64,000 bases of DNA from Clitoria ternatea (taxonomy: Eukaryota; Streptophyta; Magnoliopsida; Fabales; Fabaceae), in assembly GCA_037962975.1 (NCBI GenBank), contig CM075675.1:108526718-108590717 (forward strand), given 5' to 3'. This document shows positions 45,945 to 57,452 of the stretch, piece by piece. Each line of letters opens with the position of its first letter. Positions within the stretch are counted from its first letter, which is position 1. The notes under the pieces were generated by a model. It saw nothing but the letters and a program-made list of their open reading frames with translations, had not been told where the DNA came from and did no database searches. Position numbers and translations under genes: made by a program.

Positions 45945-46102
45945 CTTTTAGTATAGTATCGCTTTGGCCGACTCCTAATGTATAAAGAATAATATTTGAA
46001 TACAGGTTGTATGTATATATATTTTGGGATTTCCAAACGAATAGATAGATTCATTAAAAATCAGAAAAAGGTTCCCTGCATTTTTATTAAGTAAGGTGTC
46101 AC
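45317..46102. mobile_element. Unassigned LTR-like DNA, right part
   Basis: Continues the block broken by the solo LTR. It has paired phrases GAGTGGAACTCAAGGCAAGCC / GAGTGGGACTCGAGGCTAGC, listed here as two separate 20-mers, and a long inverted repeat (45765-45907). It ends GTAAGGTGTCACA at about 46102, which looks like an LTR terminus, after which Tat remnant sequence begins. The matching start was not found. Confidence 0.4.
45765..45907. repeat. Inverted repeat with ~31-bp perfect arms
   Basis: The arm ending CATCCCTAGGTTGTGGTTA (to 45797) is repeated in reverse complement from TAACCACAACCTAGGGATG (45875 on), each continued by an AT run. A 77-base loop lies between. The right arm merges with a (TA)n tract (45897-45942). 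It could extrude as a hairpin. Confidence 0.88.
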
Positions 46103-46313
46103 ACTAGGCAGTGTAAAGGGCACATTGTCTCTCCTTGAACTACCTTGATCACCCATACCTTCTGTTTTTCGGTGAACTTCTTTAGACATCGCATGTTAGC
46201 TCTGTTAGGGGACCAATTGCGTTGTCTCTTCTCAAATTGATCTGGTTCATCTTAAGATTTATTTTTCAAGAGGTATTACTTCAGCTTCCCTTCTTTAATC
46301 AACACCTCAACGG
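46103..46313 (-). mobile_element. Antisense Tat gag remnant, part 1
   Basis: On the minus strand, just below 46313, the reading is VLIKEGKLK, then a stop, then YLLK. This is the segment after the Tat gag zinc-like motif. It is separated from its other half (49476 on) by the solo LTR. Further left it decays beyond recognition. Confidence 0.6.
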
Positions 46314-49300
46314 TGTAATATCCCGTGTTTTTATGTTTAGAAAAAAATGAATAAATGTGAAAATGAATTTAAAATATGAAATTTAAGAATATGTGGCATT
46401 GGTGTAAATTTAGAATGAAATAAATGGGACAAAATGAGATTTTATCTAACACGTAGCATCAGAGTGGTGCGTAGCGTCGAGGTGAAATTTTGGACCTGAC
46501 ACGTAGCGTCAGCCTCATGATTAAAATTTAAATTCCAGAAACAGCTACACGAGACAGAGAGGAGAAAAGAGAGCTTAAGTCGGCTCTCTCTTCTTTTTCT
46601 TCCCCAGAGTTGAAAGCCATGAATTAAGCCTAAATTAATGTTAAAACTTGGAATTAAAAGTGGATTAAAGGAAGAAAACATGAGGTAAGCCCTTGAAATC
46701 CTTTAATTTTTAGTTTTGGTGAAGGTTTTCTTTTATTTCTAGTTTTCTTTGAAATTTGAATAAGCTTTGAAATTTGAGATTATGAACCGGTTAAAGAGTC
46801 CTTTATGACTCTTAAATGAGAGTTTAAGTGATGGAATTGAGTTTTGTCTCATGTAAGTTATAAATAAAATGTTGGAGGTTTGATAGAATTAAGAGTTTCT
46901 TGGAATAACTAATAGTTTTAATAAAAGTAAGCTTATGGAGCTTTAAAAATTGACTTTCAAGTGTTTCTTAAGTTAAGATAGAATTTTGGTGGTTAAATTC
47001 CTAAATCGCTTTTTATAAATTTGGTATATTTAGTGTTCTTGATGTATCGATGCTTGTGGATAATGGAAGAGCGTTGGAATCGAGGTAAGGGGAGTATTGT
47101 CGTATATATTTGAGTAAGGTTATATGAGTTTTATAGTATAAAATGAGTTTGTGTAATTATATGAATTATATATATATAAGAGTACGTGGTTTAGGATGTG
47201 TTTATAACTGCATGATGTATATGGCGATTATGATTAGTGGAATGATAATTCGTGCGATAAGAATGATGAATAGGATGAGGAATGTGAAGAGAATGGATAA
47301 AGTATGTCATACATGAATGTCAGGTGATGTGAATGATATGAAATTCAATATTTGTTTATGATTTTAATTGTGATAATTAAGAAGATGACTTTTGTGTCGA
47401 GAACTATGTATTATTGATGAGATTAATGGTCATATGATGTATATACATGTGATGTGGTGTCGACAGTCATTCAGTATGTGTTACCCCTCGTTTTTGGCTC
47501 TAATAGTCCATGTAGAGATCCCAGTTGAGCTATCCAGTGGTCCAGGTAGAGACCCAGTGGTTGAGGTGGGGAGCCGGTGTGTGGCTTGGTGAACCAGGTA
47601 GAGTTCACGGGATGTCGGTGTGTGACTCCCAGCTGGTGGCTGCTCCATTAGTATCTGGATACTAGGTGTCATTATATATAATTTGACCATGATAGTCAGT
47701 TATGAATAATTTTGATTATTGGCATCAATTTGTGATAATGATATTAAATGGTATAGAGAAGGATCTCATGATCCTGAACCGATCTTACCTGAGATCACAA
47801 ATCCCAAGTTTGTCTATGAAGAGCGGATCTAATTATATTAGTGTCTATAATGGATTTTTTTTGTATAATACTAATCGATAAGGCCTCATTGGTAAGTGCT
47901 ACAAGATTTCATACATTGAAACCCATAGTTATGGACCCTAATCCATTAGTATGGAATATTTTCTTTTCCAAGTGAAATCCCCTAGTATATGAAAGAGTGA
48001 AAAAGTGCTTTCGTTGGTATGGAATAAGAAACCTTCGTATCTTAATGCATGTATTTAATTTATTCGGAGCTATTAGAGCGGGATCTACTTTTTGGGGAAT
48101 ATGAGTCGAAGCAATAACAAGAATATTTCTAGTGGAACATCTTTCACAATCCCTGGAGAGATAGTTCACTAATAGACTGAGGGATAAGTAATTCGACTCA
48201 TTCACATGGAATATATTGTGAAAGTAAGAATGATGATGATTTTGATGAGATATGAGCATATTCGAAAATGACTAGAAAATGATCTTTAGATTGACAAGCT
48301 TGTGGGATGTATGAGTTCCTCCAGGTGATATTATTCCGAATTCAATTATCTGCATTGTATTATAATACTAGATACTCACCCTTACTTTTATTCTTTCATA
48401 AATGGAAAGAAGGGATATTACGGAGGCCGAGGAAATAGGTGTAAGTGAGCAGCAGAGCAATGCCAGGACATTATATATATATACATTATATATATATATA
48501 TATATATAAGGTATGAGTGTGAATGTGTTATGAGTTTTGATGCGGTGTTTATTTATGTTGTTATTAATATGGCTATATGTGTTGATTGTCGTTTGCTGGC
48601 TAATGGCACTGAGTCATTAGCATTTATATGCGTGGTTTGATTGAGGTGTGGCATTGAGCCATTAGTTAGCCATCCATGCATAATGACCAGGAGTTGACTA
48701 TATAGATACGGATATGGTATGGAGCCATGTGGTATTTAGAATCATGCATTATTGGCAGGAAATGTTTGTTTGATTGACAAGTGATTGTGTTGGTAAAATG
48801 TTATAAAAGAATTAGAAAATTTAAATGTGAACATTAATGAATTTGAAGTAATAGTGGGGAACTGGATAGGTGATTGTAAGATCTGATGGGTTTTAGGACC
48901 TCTGGAAAGTACCATTAGGTCCTCTGGGACATTTAGGATTTGTGTGACTTGGCCTTGGGCCAATTGGAACCCATTTAGGGTGTTTAGTGCAAGGGCTTTG
49001 CATAAAATTAAGTTAAATTGCATTTTGTGCATAACTTATGCATATGTTAGAATTTTGGCAAAAGAACTGCGCCAGCAGCCCCGTAATAAGGGTAATATGG
49101 TGTCCTTAAAGTTTGGTGAGGTTTGGAGCTGAATTGAGTAAGATAGACTCCTAGGAAGTTGGCCAAAAGGCCTAAAATGTGCAGCAACAGCAGGTGCTGC
49201 TACTGATGCCCTCATGCGGGCTGCAATTGGAAGCTCACGGGTAGCGTGGGGCTGGTGTGTAGCGCCAGATCCTCTGTTTCAGAACTTAGTTTTCTTTCAA

Positions 49301-49475
49301 ATTAAATGGCTTTAAGGACTTTAAGGAATTATATACTTACTCTTTTGGGACTTTTTAATGAAAATGTTTATTTTCATGATTATGATGCAATTTAATTGAT
49401 TAAATGTGGAAAATTTATTGAGAATTTCTCTTCAAATGCTGAAAATAAATGAGAAAACAGGTGCAGGATGTTACA
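46314..49475 (+). mobile_element. Solo gypsy LTR, 3162 bp
   Basis: Begins TGTAATATCCCG and ends GCAGGATGTTACA. It is flanked by AACGG (46309-46313) and AAAGG (49476-49480), a duplication with one mismatch. Removing it rejoins a Tat gag reading on the minus strand. It is homologous to the LTR at 20053-22544. It contains ATGAGGTAAG (46680-46689), CGTAGCGTC repeats near its start and a (TA)n tract near 48470-48508. No internal coding region. Confidence 0.85.
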
Positions 49476-49800
49476 AAAGGTGTCCTTACAATTGTCTCTA
49501 TTCATCTGTGGTGTGGTCGGTCTGTTTGTGGAATTCACAATACTTTTTTTTTTACTTCAACTTGTTATTTTCTTTCGCCGAACGTGGTTAGGCCAATCTT
49601 CTTGAAACAATTATAAAACATTACATCGCATGAGCTGTCCTAATCCACTAGGATCCTTTTGATGTCCATACTGGCTATTACAGCCGTAGTGACCACTATA
49701 TTGTCCTTGCTAGAAATAGTAGGGCCAAAGTCATTGTCAAAAAACAAGATAGAGGGATTTGAATGCACGAGATGAAGGGCCAAAGTTTGTATGATTTTTT
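49476..49800 (-). mobile_element. Antisense Tat gag/protease remnant, part 2
   Basis: On the minus strand, 49707-49590 reads DNIVVTTAVIASMDIKR, then ILVD, a stop, DSSCDVMFY and FKKIGLTT, which is the Tat aspartic protease with a stop in its active site. Next, at about 49545-49500, comes YCEFHKQ.DHTTDE, the gag motif that should come before the protease, not after it. The segment is decayed and possibly rearranged. Beyond 49710 no similarity is visible. Confidence 0.6.
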
Positions 49801-50177
49801 ACGGCTGTACTTAAAAAAATATTCTAAGATTGTCTCTTAAGTTTAATCAGTTTTATCTAAGGAAAAAGGTAGATTTTTTTTAAAAGATATTTAATGTAAA
49901 ATGCTAATAAATAAAAAATGGTACTTAGAGCTCAAATAAAAAACATAAAGGGCTAGTTTAAATAAAAAAACATAAAAAACTATTTAAATCTAATCTCAAA
50001 CATAAAGAATCATAGATCAATTTTATCTAATTTAATTCAAACAAACAAATGATTTTTTTATTATTAAAAATTGAATTTGCGTTAAAAACGCATAACAATT
50101 ATTAAATCAACCAAAGTAGTCTTGTTTGAAAAATTAAACAATGGTTTGATAAAATAATAAGATGGTTTGCATAATAA
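49801..50177. other. AT-rich 5' flank of LPXA with dispersed repeat
   Basis: No gene. It contains the second copy of the ~90-bp dispersed repeat (49951-50038, partner at 11223-11312) and then A/T-rich DNA up to the candidate TATA box of LPXA. Confidence 0.55.
49951..50038 (+). repeat. Dispersed ~90-bp repeat, copy 2
   Basis: Partner of 11223-11312, same orientation relative to the downstream gene. Two small indels and about six substitutions separate the copies. Confidence 0.6.
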
Positions 50178-50185
50178 TATAAATA
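50178..50185 (+). promoter_or_regulatory. Candidate TATA box of LPXA
   Basis: TATAAATA lies 51 bp before the chosen start codon. This would give a 5' UTR of roughly 20-25 nt. Evidence is position and sequence only. Confidence 0.4.
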
Positions 50186-50235
50186 CAAATATTACTCTGA
50201 GAAACACGCCCAGCTGCTGAAAGGCAAACTAAGAA

Positions 50236-53200
50236 ATGTGGCGGCTCCGCAAAGTGGTGAGTGGCAGCCACTTTTCCTTTTCTTCTGCGCTCCGAATCCG
50301 AAGTTCGTTCTACCAGTCACGCACCTTCTCTTGTATGTTTCTTGTTGTCTTCAAATAACTCTGCTACTTCAATCAACCATCCATGCTCAATATTTTCCTG
50401 TTGGATTGTTGTTTACTGTGAATTGTTTGTGTAATGTATCTGAGCTTGTAGATATTGCGGAGGGACAAAGGGTTGACACTTCAACAACTTCAAAACCAAG
50501 CTTTATACATCCCAGTGCCATTGTCCACCCCAATGCCGTAATCGGCGAGGTATTTCTTCATTGCTCTTTCTCTGCTTATTTTTCCTCTTGGTTGAATCAA
50601 AGTTTGGTCCTTTTGCTCCGAATTGTTATTGGGTAGCTGAAATGATATTCCTTTGGAATTGGGCATCTCAGTCACTTTTTATGTGGTGGTCACTGAGAAG
50701 AATAAGTGAAAACATAGGTGCCCATGTTGAACCCTAGTTTTGTTTGCCCGTGTGTTGGATGTAGCTTTGAGCCGGTCCTATGCACAAGTTTAAAGGTTTG
50801 TCAATTTGGTAGGAACAAGGAAGGAACAGTATATTGATGGAAAAGGGCAAATAACTTATGTTTCTTATATTCTTTTATTTGTTTGGCGGGGAGGGGTTCG
50901 CGGATGAAGCAAGCATAAATGTAGAACATGGTGTTTTTTCTCCAAATTTAATGAGTACTTCTAATGTGTATTGCACTTTATTTCTTATTATGCTGTACAG
51001 TACAGTGCCAGTATGAAATCTTCCTTTGGATGTCAATGCAAATTATGGCCTGAACCTAATAATTTTGTGAACCATATTGTCTCTACTTAATGTTTTGTGA
51101 TGATGGGTCTCTTGCTTTTATGCGTAGGGTGTTTCAATTGGACCCTTTTGTTCTGTCGGCTCCTCTGCCAAGCTGGGGAGTGGTTGCCAACTATATCCCG
51201 GCAGCCATGTTTTTGGAAGTACCGAGTTAGGGGACAATTGCACGTTGATGACGTGAGTTCAGACTTAAGATGATTGTTTTCTCCTAAGGTTTCTGCTCTG
51301 CTGAACAGTCTTTGTTTTGAACCATTATATGCTAGTGGTGCTGTAGTTGGGGATGAGTATCCTGGATGTACCGTCATTGGAAGCAATAACATAATAGGAT
51401 ATCATGCTGTGATTGGTGTCAAATGTCAAGACCTGAAATACAAGGTATGCTTCAATTAGCTTTGTTGGGGCTTTTAATCTTATTGATTCTTTTTTGAATA
51501 TCCTGGTTTTTTCATTGTTGCTAATTCTCTTCTCAACATATGGAAATTTTCCATGGATTCAGATTAATGAAATGCAAATCAGTAAATCACGTTGTCATTG
51601 TTTATTGTGGTATTGATAAGTGTTAACATTTTCTTTAGGCAGGATGAAGAAAAGAAAATACCAGGATGAAGAACAGGAAATATTGGGACGGGGGGTTAAA
51701 ATAATTGAAAATGCTCAAGAAGAACCCATAAAAATGTTTGGCTTTCAACATTTCTTCTAGTTAATCTTCTAAAAATCCTGGAAAAATCTTCAAATTAATC
51801 AGTCAACTTGACTATATTTTAATTTTAAATATGTATTGCAGAAAGGTTAATGGCTGAGTACGGTCTTTCTTTTTATTTTCTTAATTTTTCTGGAAACAAA
51901 ATCTTCAGCACTTTTATCTGTGTGTTGATTTGGCTGAACTGTTTTAAAATGGCTTTCCATAGTGCGATGCTTCTATCTTTGTTCTCTTCTTTGAGTGGCA
52001 TTCCAATTGGATAGTTGTTCATTCCATGCTTCATCTACTGGTTTCTTACTTTAAGGGTGTCTTCGGGAGTTTGGAGAGAAGGGCGGGGAAGGGGAAGGGA
52101 GAAAGAGGGCGTTATTATATGTTATGTGGGAGAGAATAACATTTGCAAACCGAAAGGGGGAAGGGCTTTCTTGCCTTGCTCTACCCTCCCTTTTCCTTTA
52201 AAATTTAACTCACCAAATTGTTTTACTCTATCACAAAGATGCAGGTTAGCAAAGCAAATTAAACTAAAGCAAATTTCTTTCAACTTAAATGAGCCATCTT
52301 ATGAAAGATTATAATTGGTTTTTGTTATGGAAATAAATTGAACAATAATTCTTACTGTTTAAATTCTTTGAAGAGAGCACAGGAATGGTTTAGTTTATAT
52401 CTTTAACTGGACCCTTCACATGCAAGTTCTTTGGGTTTGAAGGATGAATAAATCAGACTCTCGGGATTATAATGTACTCTTTGATACTGTGTTTAGGAAC
52501 TTGTCACATTAAAAGGCTAAGCAATCAGGATAAAGCAGATGAGTGATTTTGATTTATGCCTCTTAAGTCTTAACATTGTCTTTTTCCGGCTGTAGTCCTC
52601 ATGGTTATACATATTTTTACTTGTAATGTGTTCATCGCTAATTATTGATGGATACCATTTGTGGGATGCAATTTTGTTAAGAGTTTTTGACATATTTATC
52701 TTCAAAATATCTTGCTATTTCCAGTACATGTTTTATCTAGTTACCTAGAGCATCCAGATTGATCCACATATGAATCACATTCATGTATGCACTTGTGTTA
52801 TGTGTAGCAAACTCATGTTTGACTTGTTCTGGGGAAAATATAAGTTCTTAGTTGTGCTGATCATGTAGCCAGAGGATGAATGTTTCCTGGAAGTTGGACA
52901 CAATAATGATATCAGGGAGCATACTTCCATCCACCGATCTTCAAAATTGACTGATAGGACGGTAAGAAGATGGATTGGGTTTCTACAGTAAAAAAGGATA
53001 CATTAAAACTTAAAATATATACACCTTTTCGTTCTCTCACATTGATCATATGAACAGGTTATTGGTGATGGAAATTTTATAATGGGATCTTGTCATATTG
53101 CCCATGATTGCAAGATTGGTAACTGCAATATTTTTGCTAATAATACTCTTCTAGCTGGGCATGTTGAGGTGGAAGTAAGTTGTTTAAAAAGTGAAGTCCC

Positions 53201-54451
53201 AGTTTTTAGGATGAATTTTTCTTTGTTAGCCTCATGTTTCAAACATGATATTGAAAAAATAATTATAACTCTTCATATGTAGGACTATGTTCACACTGCA
53301 GGTGCGACTGTTGTTCACCAGTTCTGCCATCTTGGCTCTTTCTCTTTTCTTGGTGGTGGTTCTGTGGTAGGTTTTTCTTTTTAGTCTCTTGCTTGCGAAT
53401 CCATCTATTTTGTGACAAGGGAAATGATTGTTGATACACGTAACACAATCATGTAAGGATTTAGATATTATACACGGGAAATGATTGTTGATTATTACAC
53501 AATCATGTCACAAACACACCGTAGTGCAAACAGAGTTAGACCAATGAAGCAATGTAATAGTTTGGTAAACAGCACCATTCAATGTTCAGTGTTTGATCCT
53601 AGACGCTGTTCAGGATACCTTCTAACTCCGTTTGGTCAACCAACGGATCAAAGATTTTCTTCAGGTCAACCACCAAATTAGAAACCAAACGTACACTTAA
53701 ACTACTGCCTTGGCTTTATATGGATGTTTTAACCGGATAAAGTGGCTGTATTGACCAACAAACGGAACTGTTGTAGCAGTGGATTTATTTTGATCAATAA
53801 TGCCATTATTTTTCACTGAGATGATTTCGACAGTTTATTTAAAATGGATAGCACACAGGGGTGTTCATACTTTGTTACTTCAAATTACCCTTAATTGAAG
53901 ATATTGTTAAAGCAAATACTTTTTACCATGCCAAATTGATTTACAATTACTCAGGTCTGCAACTACTATAAATGAAGGTTTCACAAGATGTCCCAAAGTA
54001 CATGATGGTAGCTGGAGAAAGAGCCGAGCTTCGTGGCCTAAATCTAGTGGGCCTTACACGACGTGGATTCAGTGTTGTAGAGGTTTATGATAAAATTTTG
54101 TTGTAATTCGTCTTCAATTACATTTCGTCACAACTTAACAATTTTATTGGGTAATGATTTAGATCGGGGGCCTGAGAACAGCTTATCGAAAGATATTCAT
54201 GTGTTTTGATGCAAATGCTGGTTCTTTTGAAGAAAGGCTTGCAGAAGTGGTAAGTATTTTTGGGGTCAATTTCCTTAAAGAAATTGGAGATGAATCTGGA
54301 GGCTTCATTATTTGGTAATCTTATTCTGTAGGAACAGCATGAAGAATTGGTTAATGTTCCTGCTGTGCGTGATATGTTGCAATCTATTCGCAGCTCATTT
54401 ATGCAAGATCGTCGTGGAATATGCAAGTTTAGACACTGGAATTTCTCTTGA
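50236..54451 (+). CDS. LPXA: LPXA, UDP-N-acetylglucosamine O-acyltransferase (10 exons)
   Basis: Exons: 50236-50332, 50452-50549, 51128-51252, 51336-51444, 52869-52961, 53058-53174, 53283-53366, 53978-54082, 54163-54249, 54332-54451. All are GT-AG with closed phase (1035 nt, 344 aa). From residue about 50 the protein follows bacterial LpxA: left-handed beta-helix hexapeptides (SAIVHPNAVIGE, GVSIGPFCSVGSSAKLG), DIREHTSIHRSS, MGSCHIAHDCKIG with the presumed catalytic His at residue 190, ANNTLLAGHVEVED, VHQFCHLGSFSFLGGGS, and the C-terminal helical part with NLVGLTRRGFS. The enzyme starts lipid A synthesis by 3-O-acylating UDP-GlcNAc from acyl-ACP. The plant homologue is reported as mitochondrial. 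The first 33 residues (MWRLRKVVSG..., rich in Arg/Ser, no acids) fit a mitochondrial presequence. The ATG at 50236 is preferred because it alone splices in phase to exon 2. No defect seen. Confidence 0.94.
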
Positions 54452-55392
54452 AGTATGCTGAGGTCAGTTTTTTCAATATTTTCGTGTTTGCCATAAGGTA
54501 TTTAGTTACCATGAACAACTAGAACAAATGAGAGAGGACTCTTTGTTTTAACATTGCAGATATGTCATGCAGCTTCTGCACAAATGCAATTTCCGTAGAG
54601 GGGTTCTCTATTCATATGTGAATCTGTGGAAGAGCTTGTTGCATTGTTAAAGCTAGTAGGAAGAGAGATTTCATTATGAACATCGAATTTGTATACGTAT
54701 TGATTTCGTCGATATCCAATAGACAAATTTGGTTTTGGTTTAAATTGTACTTTTTCACTCCACCAAGTCAATTCTTAACCTGAAATGCATAAAATTTTAT
54801 TTCACGATATAACTGATTTCTTGTCTGCACAAACATTTAGTTTGACACAAGTAAATACAATTTCAAATAGATAGAATATTAGCATATGTATATTTGTGGG
54901 GTTTAAGAGATCAAAAGATGAAAAAAAGGGGGAAGCGAAACTCTATACAACACGGGTTGCAGGCTGTGCTTATGGATGAAATATCAAATAACGTCCCAGT
55001 AGCATTTGAAAAGTACATGAATACTGCCTTAAATGTATGCTCTGATAGACAGATAGTAACAGGTACACCAACAGCAACCAAAGGGCTTTCTGTTATAGAA
55101 CATGTTGCACTCTATAATGAATTTGGGGGCAACAAACGAAAAACCTGAAATGGACATATATAACATAATGGTTCAACAAAAACTAGGAATTACACTCTAA
55201 CTCATTTATAAACTGAGATAATTGGTAATTGTACCACAAGCAATGAAAATATTATATGAAAAACAAAGAACACTACGATGTTTAATGGAAATCAGAGCAT
55301 GAAAATCTCACTGAACCTGCATGGTCACTTAAGGTATCATATTGGAATCCAATTGAAATTCACAACGATCACAAAATTAGGTTGTATCATAC
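54452..55392. other. Convergent intergenic region LPXA / small minus-strand gene
   Basis: This holds the 3' ends of two convergent genes. Apart from an 84-codon chance frame (54894-55148) without recognisable features, I see nothing coding. Confidence 0.5.
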
Positions 55393-56087
55393 CTAACGCA
55401 ACTTTTTTACACGTTTAGAGGGTCGTGCTGTCTCCTTCTTTGATTCCTCTGGAGTTTTCAAGTCAATAAATGGCTGAAACAATTGAGACAAAGGAAAAAT
55501 ATAATCAATTAAACTAAAGCACTAATATAACCTATTCTTACATCAGATTCATATTTGTTAAGCCTATTACCAGATGCAAAAAAATGGGAATGACAAAAAG
55601 CCATACCATCTCTGGTTCTCTAGTAAGTAACAAATAATAACTATCCTCTGAAATCAACCAAAGTGATAACATATTAAAAAAAAATAGAGAAAGAGAAGAT
55701 TGTATTGCATTTAACCTCTTCCCATTTGGCTTGAAGTTCCAAAAGCTCTTGACAATATGCAAGGCATTCTGCATGGTAAACCGCAGCTAAGTCTTTGATC
55801 AACGCCTTCCTTTTGATGATACCAACCACTTCAACAATAATTCAAAAACAAAAATCACTAATCAACCTCAGAAATCATCAATCAGTGAAAAGACAAAAAA
55901 AAAATTCAATGCACGCATCGAGTTTCAAATTGAAGCCCTAAACTCACTGAATTTCTCTGCGCGAGAAAATAGAAAAATATGAATGGGAAGAAGCGGAAAC
56001 GATGAGAAAGGAAAGAGAGATACTCCGACTGGGATCAAACGGTAACGGAGGATTGGAAGGCTCTGGAAGCTTCGGCTCTTCCGCCAT
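55393..56087 (-). CDS. Small conserved plant protein, 85 aa (3 exons)
   Basis: Read on the minus strand: exon 1 56087-56024, exon 2 55828-55716, exon 3 55473-55393, GT-AG introns, 258 nt. The N-terminus is Pro-rich (MAEEPKLPEPSNPPLPFDPS). The middle, IIKRKALIKDLAAVYHAECL, then AYCQELLELQAKWEE, is a probable helix with two conserved-looking Cys. The C-terminus is basic (PSKRVKKLR) and could be a nuclear signal. I recognise the style of an uncharacterised plant protein but cannot name a function. Splice phases join exactly, and exon 2 begins by completing a Met codon. It is convergent with LPXA and divergent from the MYB gene. Confidence 0.85.
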
Positions 56088-56140
56088 AGTTGCAGCTGCT
56101 GTTGCTGTCAACATTCAGCGGTTGAAATAATCATATAAAG

Positions 56141-56215
56141 TGGGCTAATGAATGGGCCTTTTACCATCTTGGGCTCTAAGTAATGAAACAACTTTGTTTT
56201 GGGCTCTTGTTTCGG
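56141..56215 (-). promoter_or_regulatory. Four site II-like TGGGCC/T motifs
   Basis: TGGGCT 56141-56146, TGGGCC 56153-56158, TGGGCT 56170-56175 and TGGGCT 56210-56215 lie 54-128 bp upstream of the small minus-strand gene. Site II elements bind TCP factors and are typical of growth-linked housekeeping genes in plants. Binding here is inferred. Confidence 0.6.
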
Positions 56216-56364
56216 TCAACATGTTTTTTCTCATTGGTAAAAAACTTAAAGATAATTCTTCAAAAAAAAAAAACTTAAAGACAATTTGAAAGAGTTTTTT
56301 TTTTAGTATTAATCATTCATACTATTCCAAATAGTCAAAACTCTATTATACATAGTAAGTGCAA

Positions 56365-56453
<89 letters not shown>

Positions 56454-57452
56454 TATTGATTAATAATAGACTAAAATACGGATTTGATCCCCTTAAAAAA
56501 TGTCCAAATTTAGCCCTTACAAAATTTAGGTTTTTTCAAAAATGACGATCTATTGGTCTGGTGTTAACTGATAAAATGACTAAAGTTCATACCACCTTAT
56601 TAGTGACACATGTCATATTATATTATTAATCAATGGGACTGCTCATATGACGTAACACGTGTAAAAAAGTTTTCTTCCCAAAATTAAGAAACCTTAATTA
56701 ATAAAGGAAAAGAAAGAAAACATCTAAGTTGGGAGTCAATTAAAGGGAAGTGAGGTTGGCACCAGAAGAACACTCAAGAGTTAAGTCTTGCAATGTTTTA
56801 TGTTACAATTTCTACGATAGATGATAATGAGAAATATTATTTACATTACTACTACGATGATCATAATATAACATAATTCTTATATATTTTTCTTTACATT
56901 ATGTGTGTATTTAAAACAATTTTTTATTGAATAAATCACTGTGTTTATATTTACATTAGGTTACATCATTATCAATTTTTTAAAACCTTTTTTACATTAT
57001 ATATATTTTTCTATAAATATTGACAATTATTTTTATTTTATAATGTGTATAACATGGAAAATATTTATCGTATTCTTAAACTCAATTGTGGGTTAGTTTC
57101 TAGTTAATTAATTAATTGATTAATAGGCCTGTGTAAAGTACAGATCATACAATAGTGTACTGTGTGTTATCCCAGAAACACATTCAAAAAGAAGATAAGG
57201 TATCCATTTTTATTTTATTTTTTTGGTAAAAAGAAGATAAGGTATCTACATCCTTATGATTTCTTTTGGAAGAAAAGAAAAGAAAGTTGCAAAAGTAATT
57301 GAAGAATAAACTATATGTCCATCCAATAAATTTGTCTAGGTGTGCATCCAATTTCACAAACCCCACAGCTTAGGCATCATCATCATATATACCACCAAAC
57401 ATATATCTCTCTGTTATTTCTGCTACCTCTCAGTGGTTAATTAGGTGGGAAA
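56216..57452. other. Divergent promoter region of small gene and MYB gene
   Basis: AT-rich, no coding region. It contains a (TA)n-(GT)n microsatellite at 56369-56452 and a short direct repeat AAAAGAAGATAAGGTATC at 57187 and 57230. Confidence 0.55.
56369..56452. repeat. (TA)n(GT)n microsatellite
   Basis: About 32 TA units followed by about 10 TG units, uninterrupted. It is likely to be polymorphic in length. Confidence 0.97.

Noticed and set aside
50238..50636. 132-codon frame starting GTG over the LPXA start region
   Set aside because: It runs through exon 1 in the wrong frame and through intron 1. The ATG at 50236 splices in phase and gives a presequence.
52060..52260. Purine-rich block in LPXA intron 4, possible small mobile element
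   Set aside because: It has a GGGGAAGGGG-rich half and a CCCTCCC-rich half that suggest a hairpin element, but I could not find clear terminal repeats or a TSD.
54894..55148. 84-codon frame between LPXA and the small gene
   Set aside because: No family resemblance, and it lies in the convergent 3' flanks. Most likely chance.
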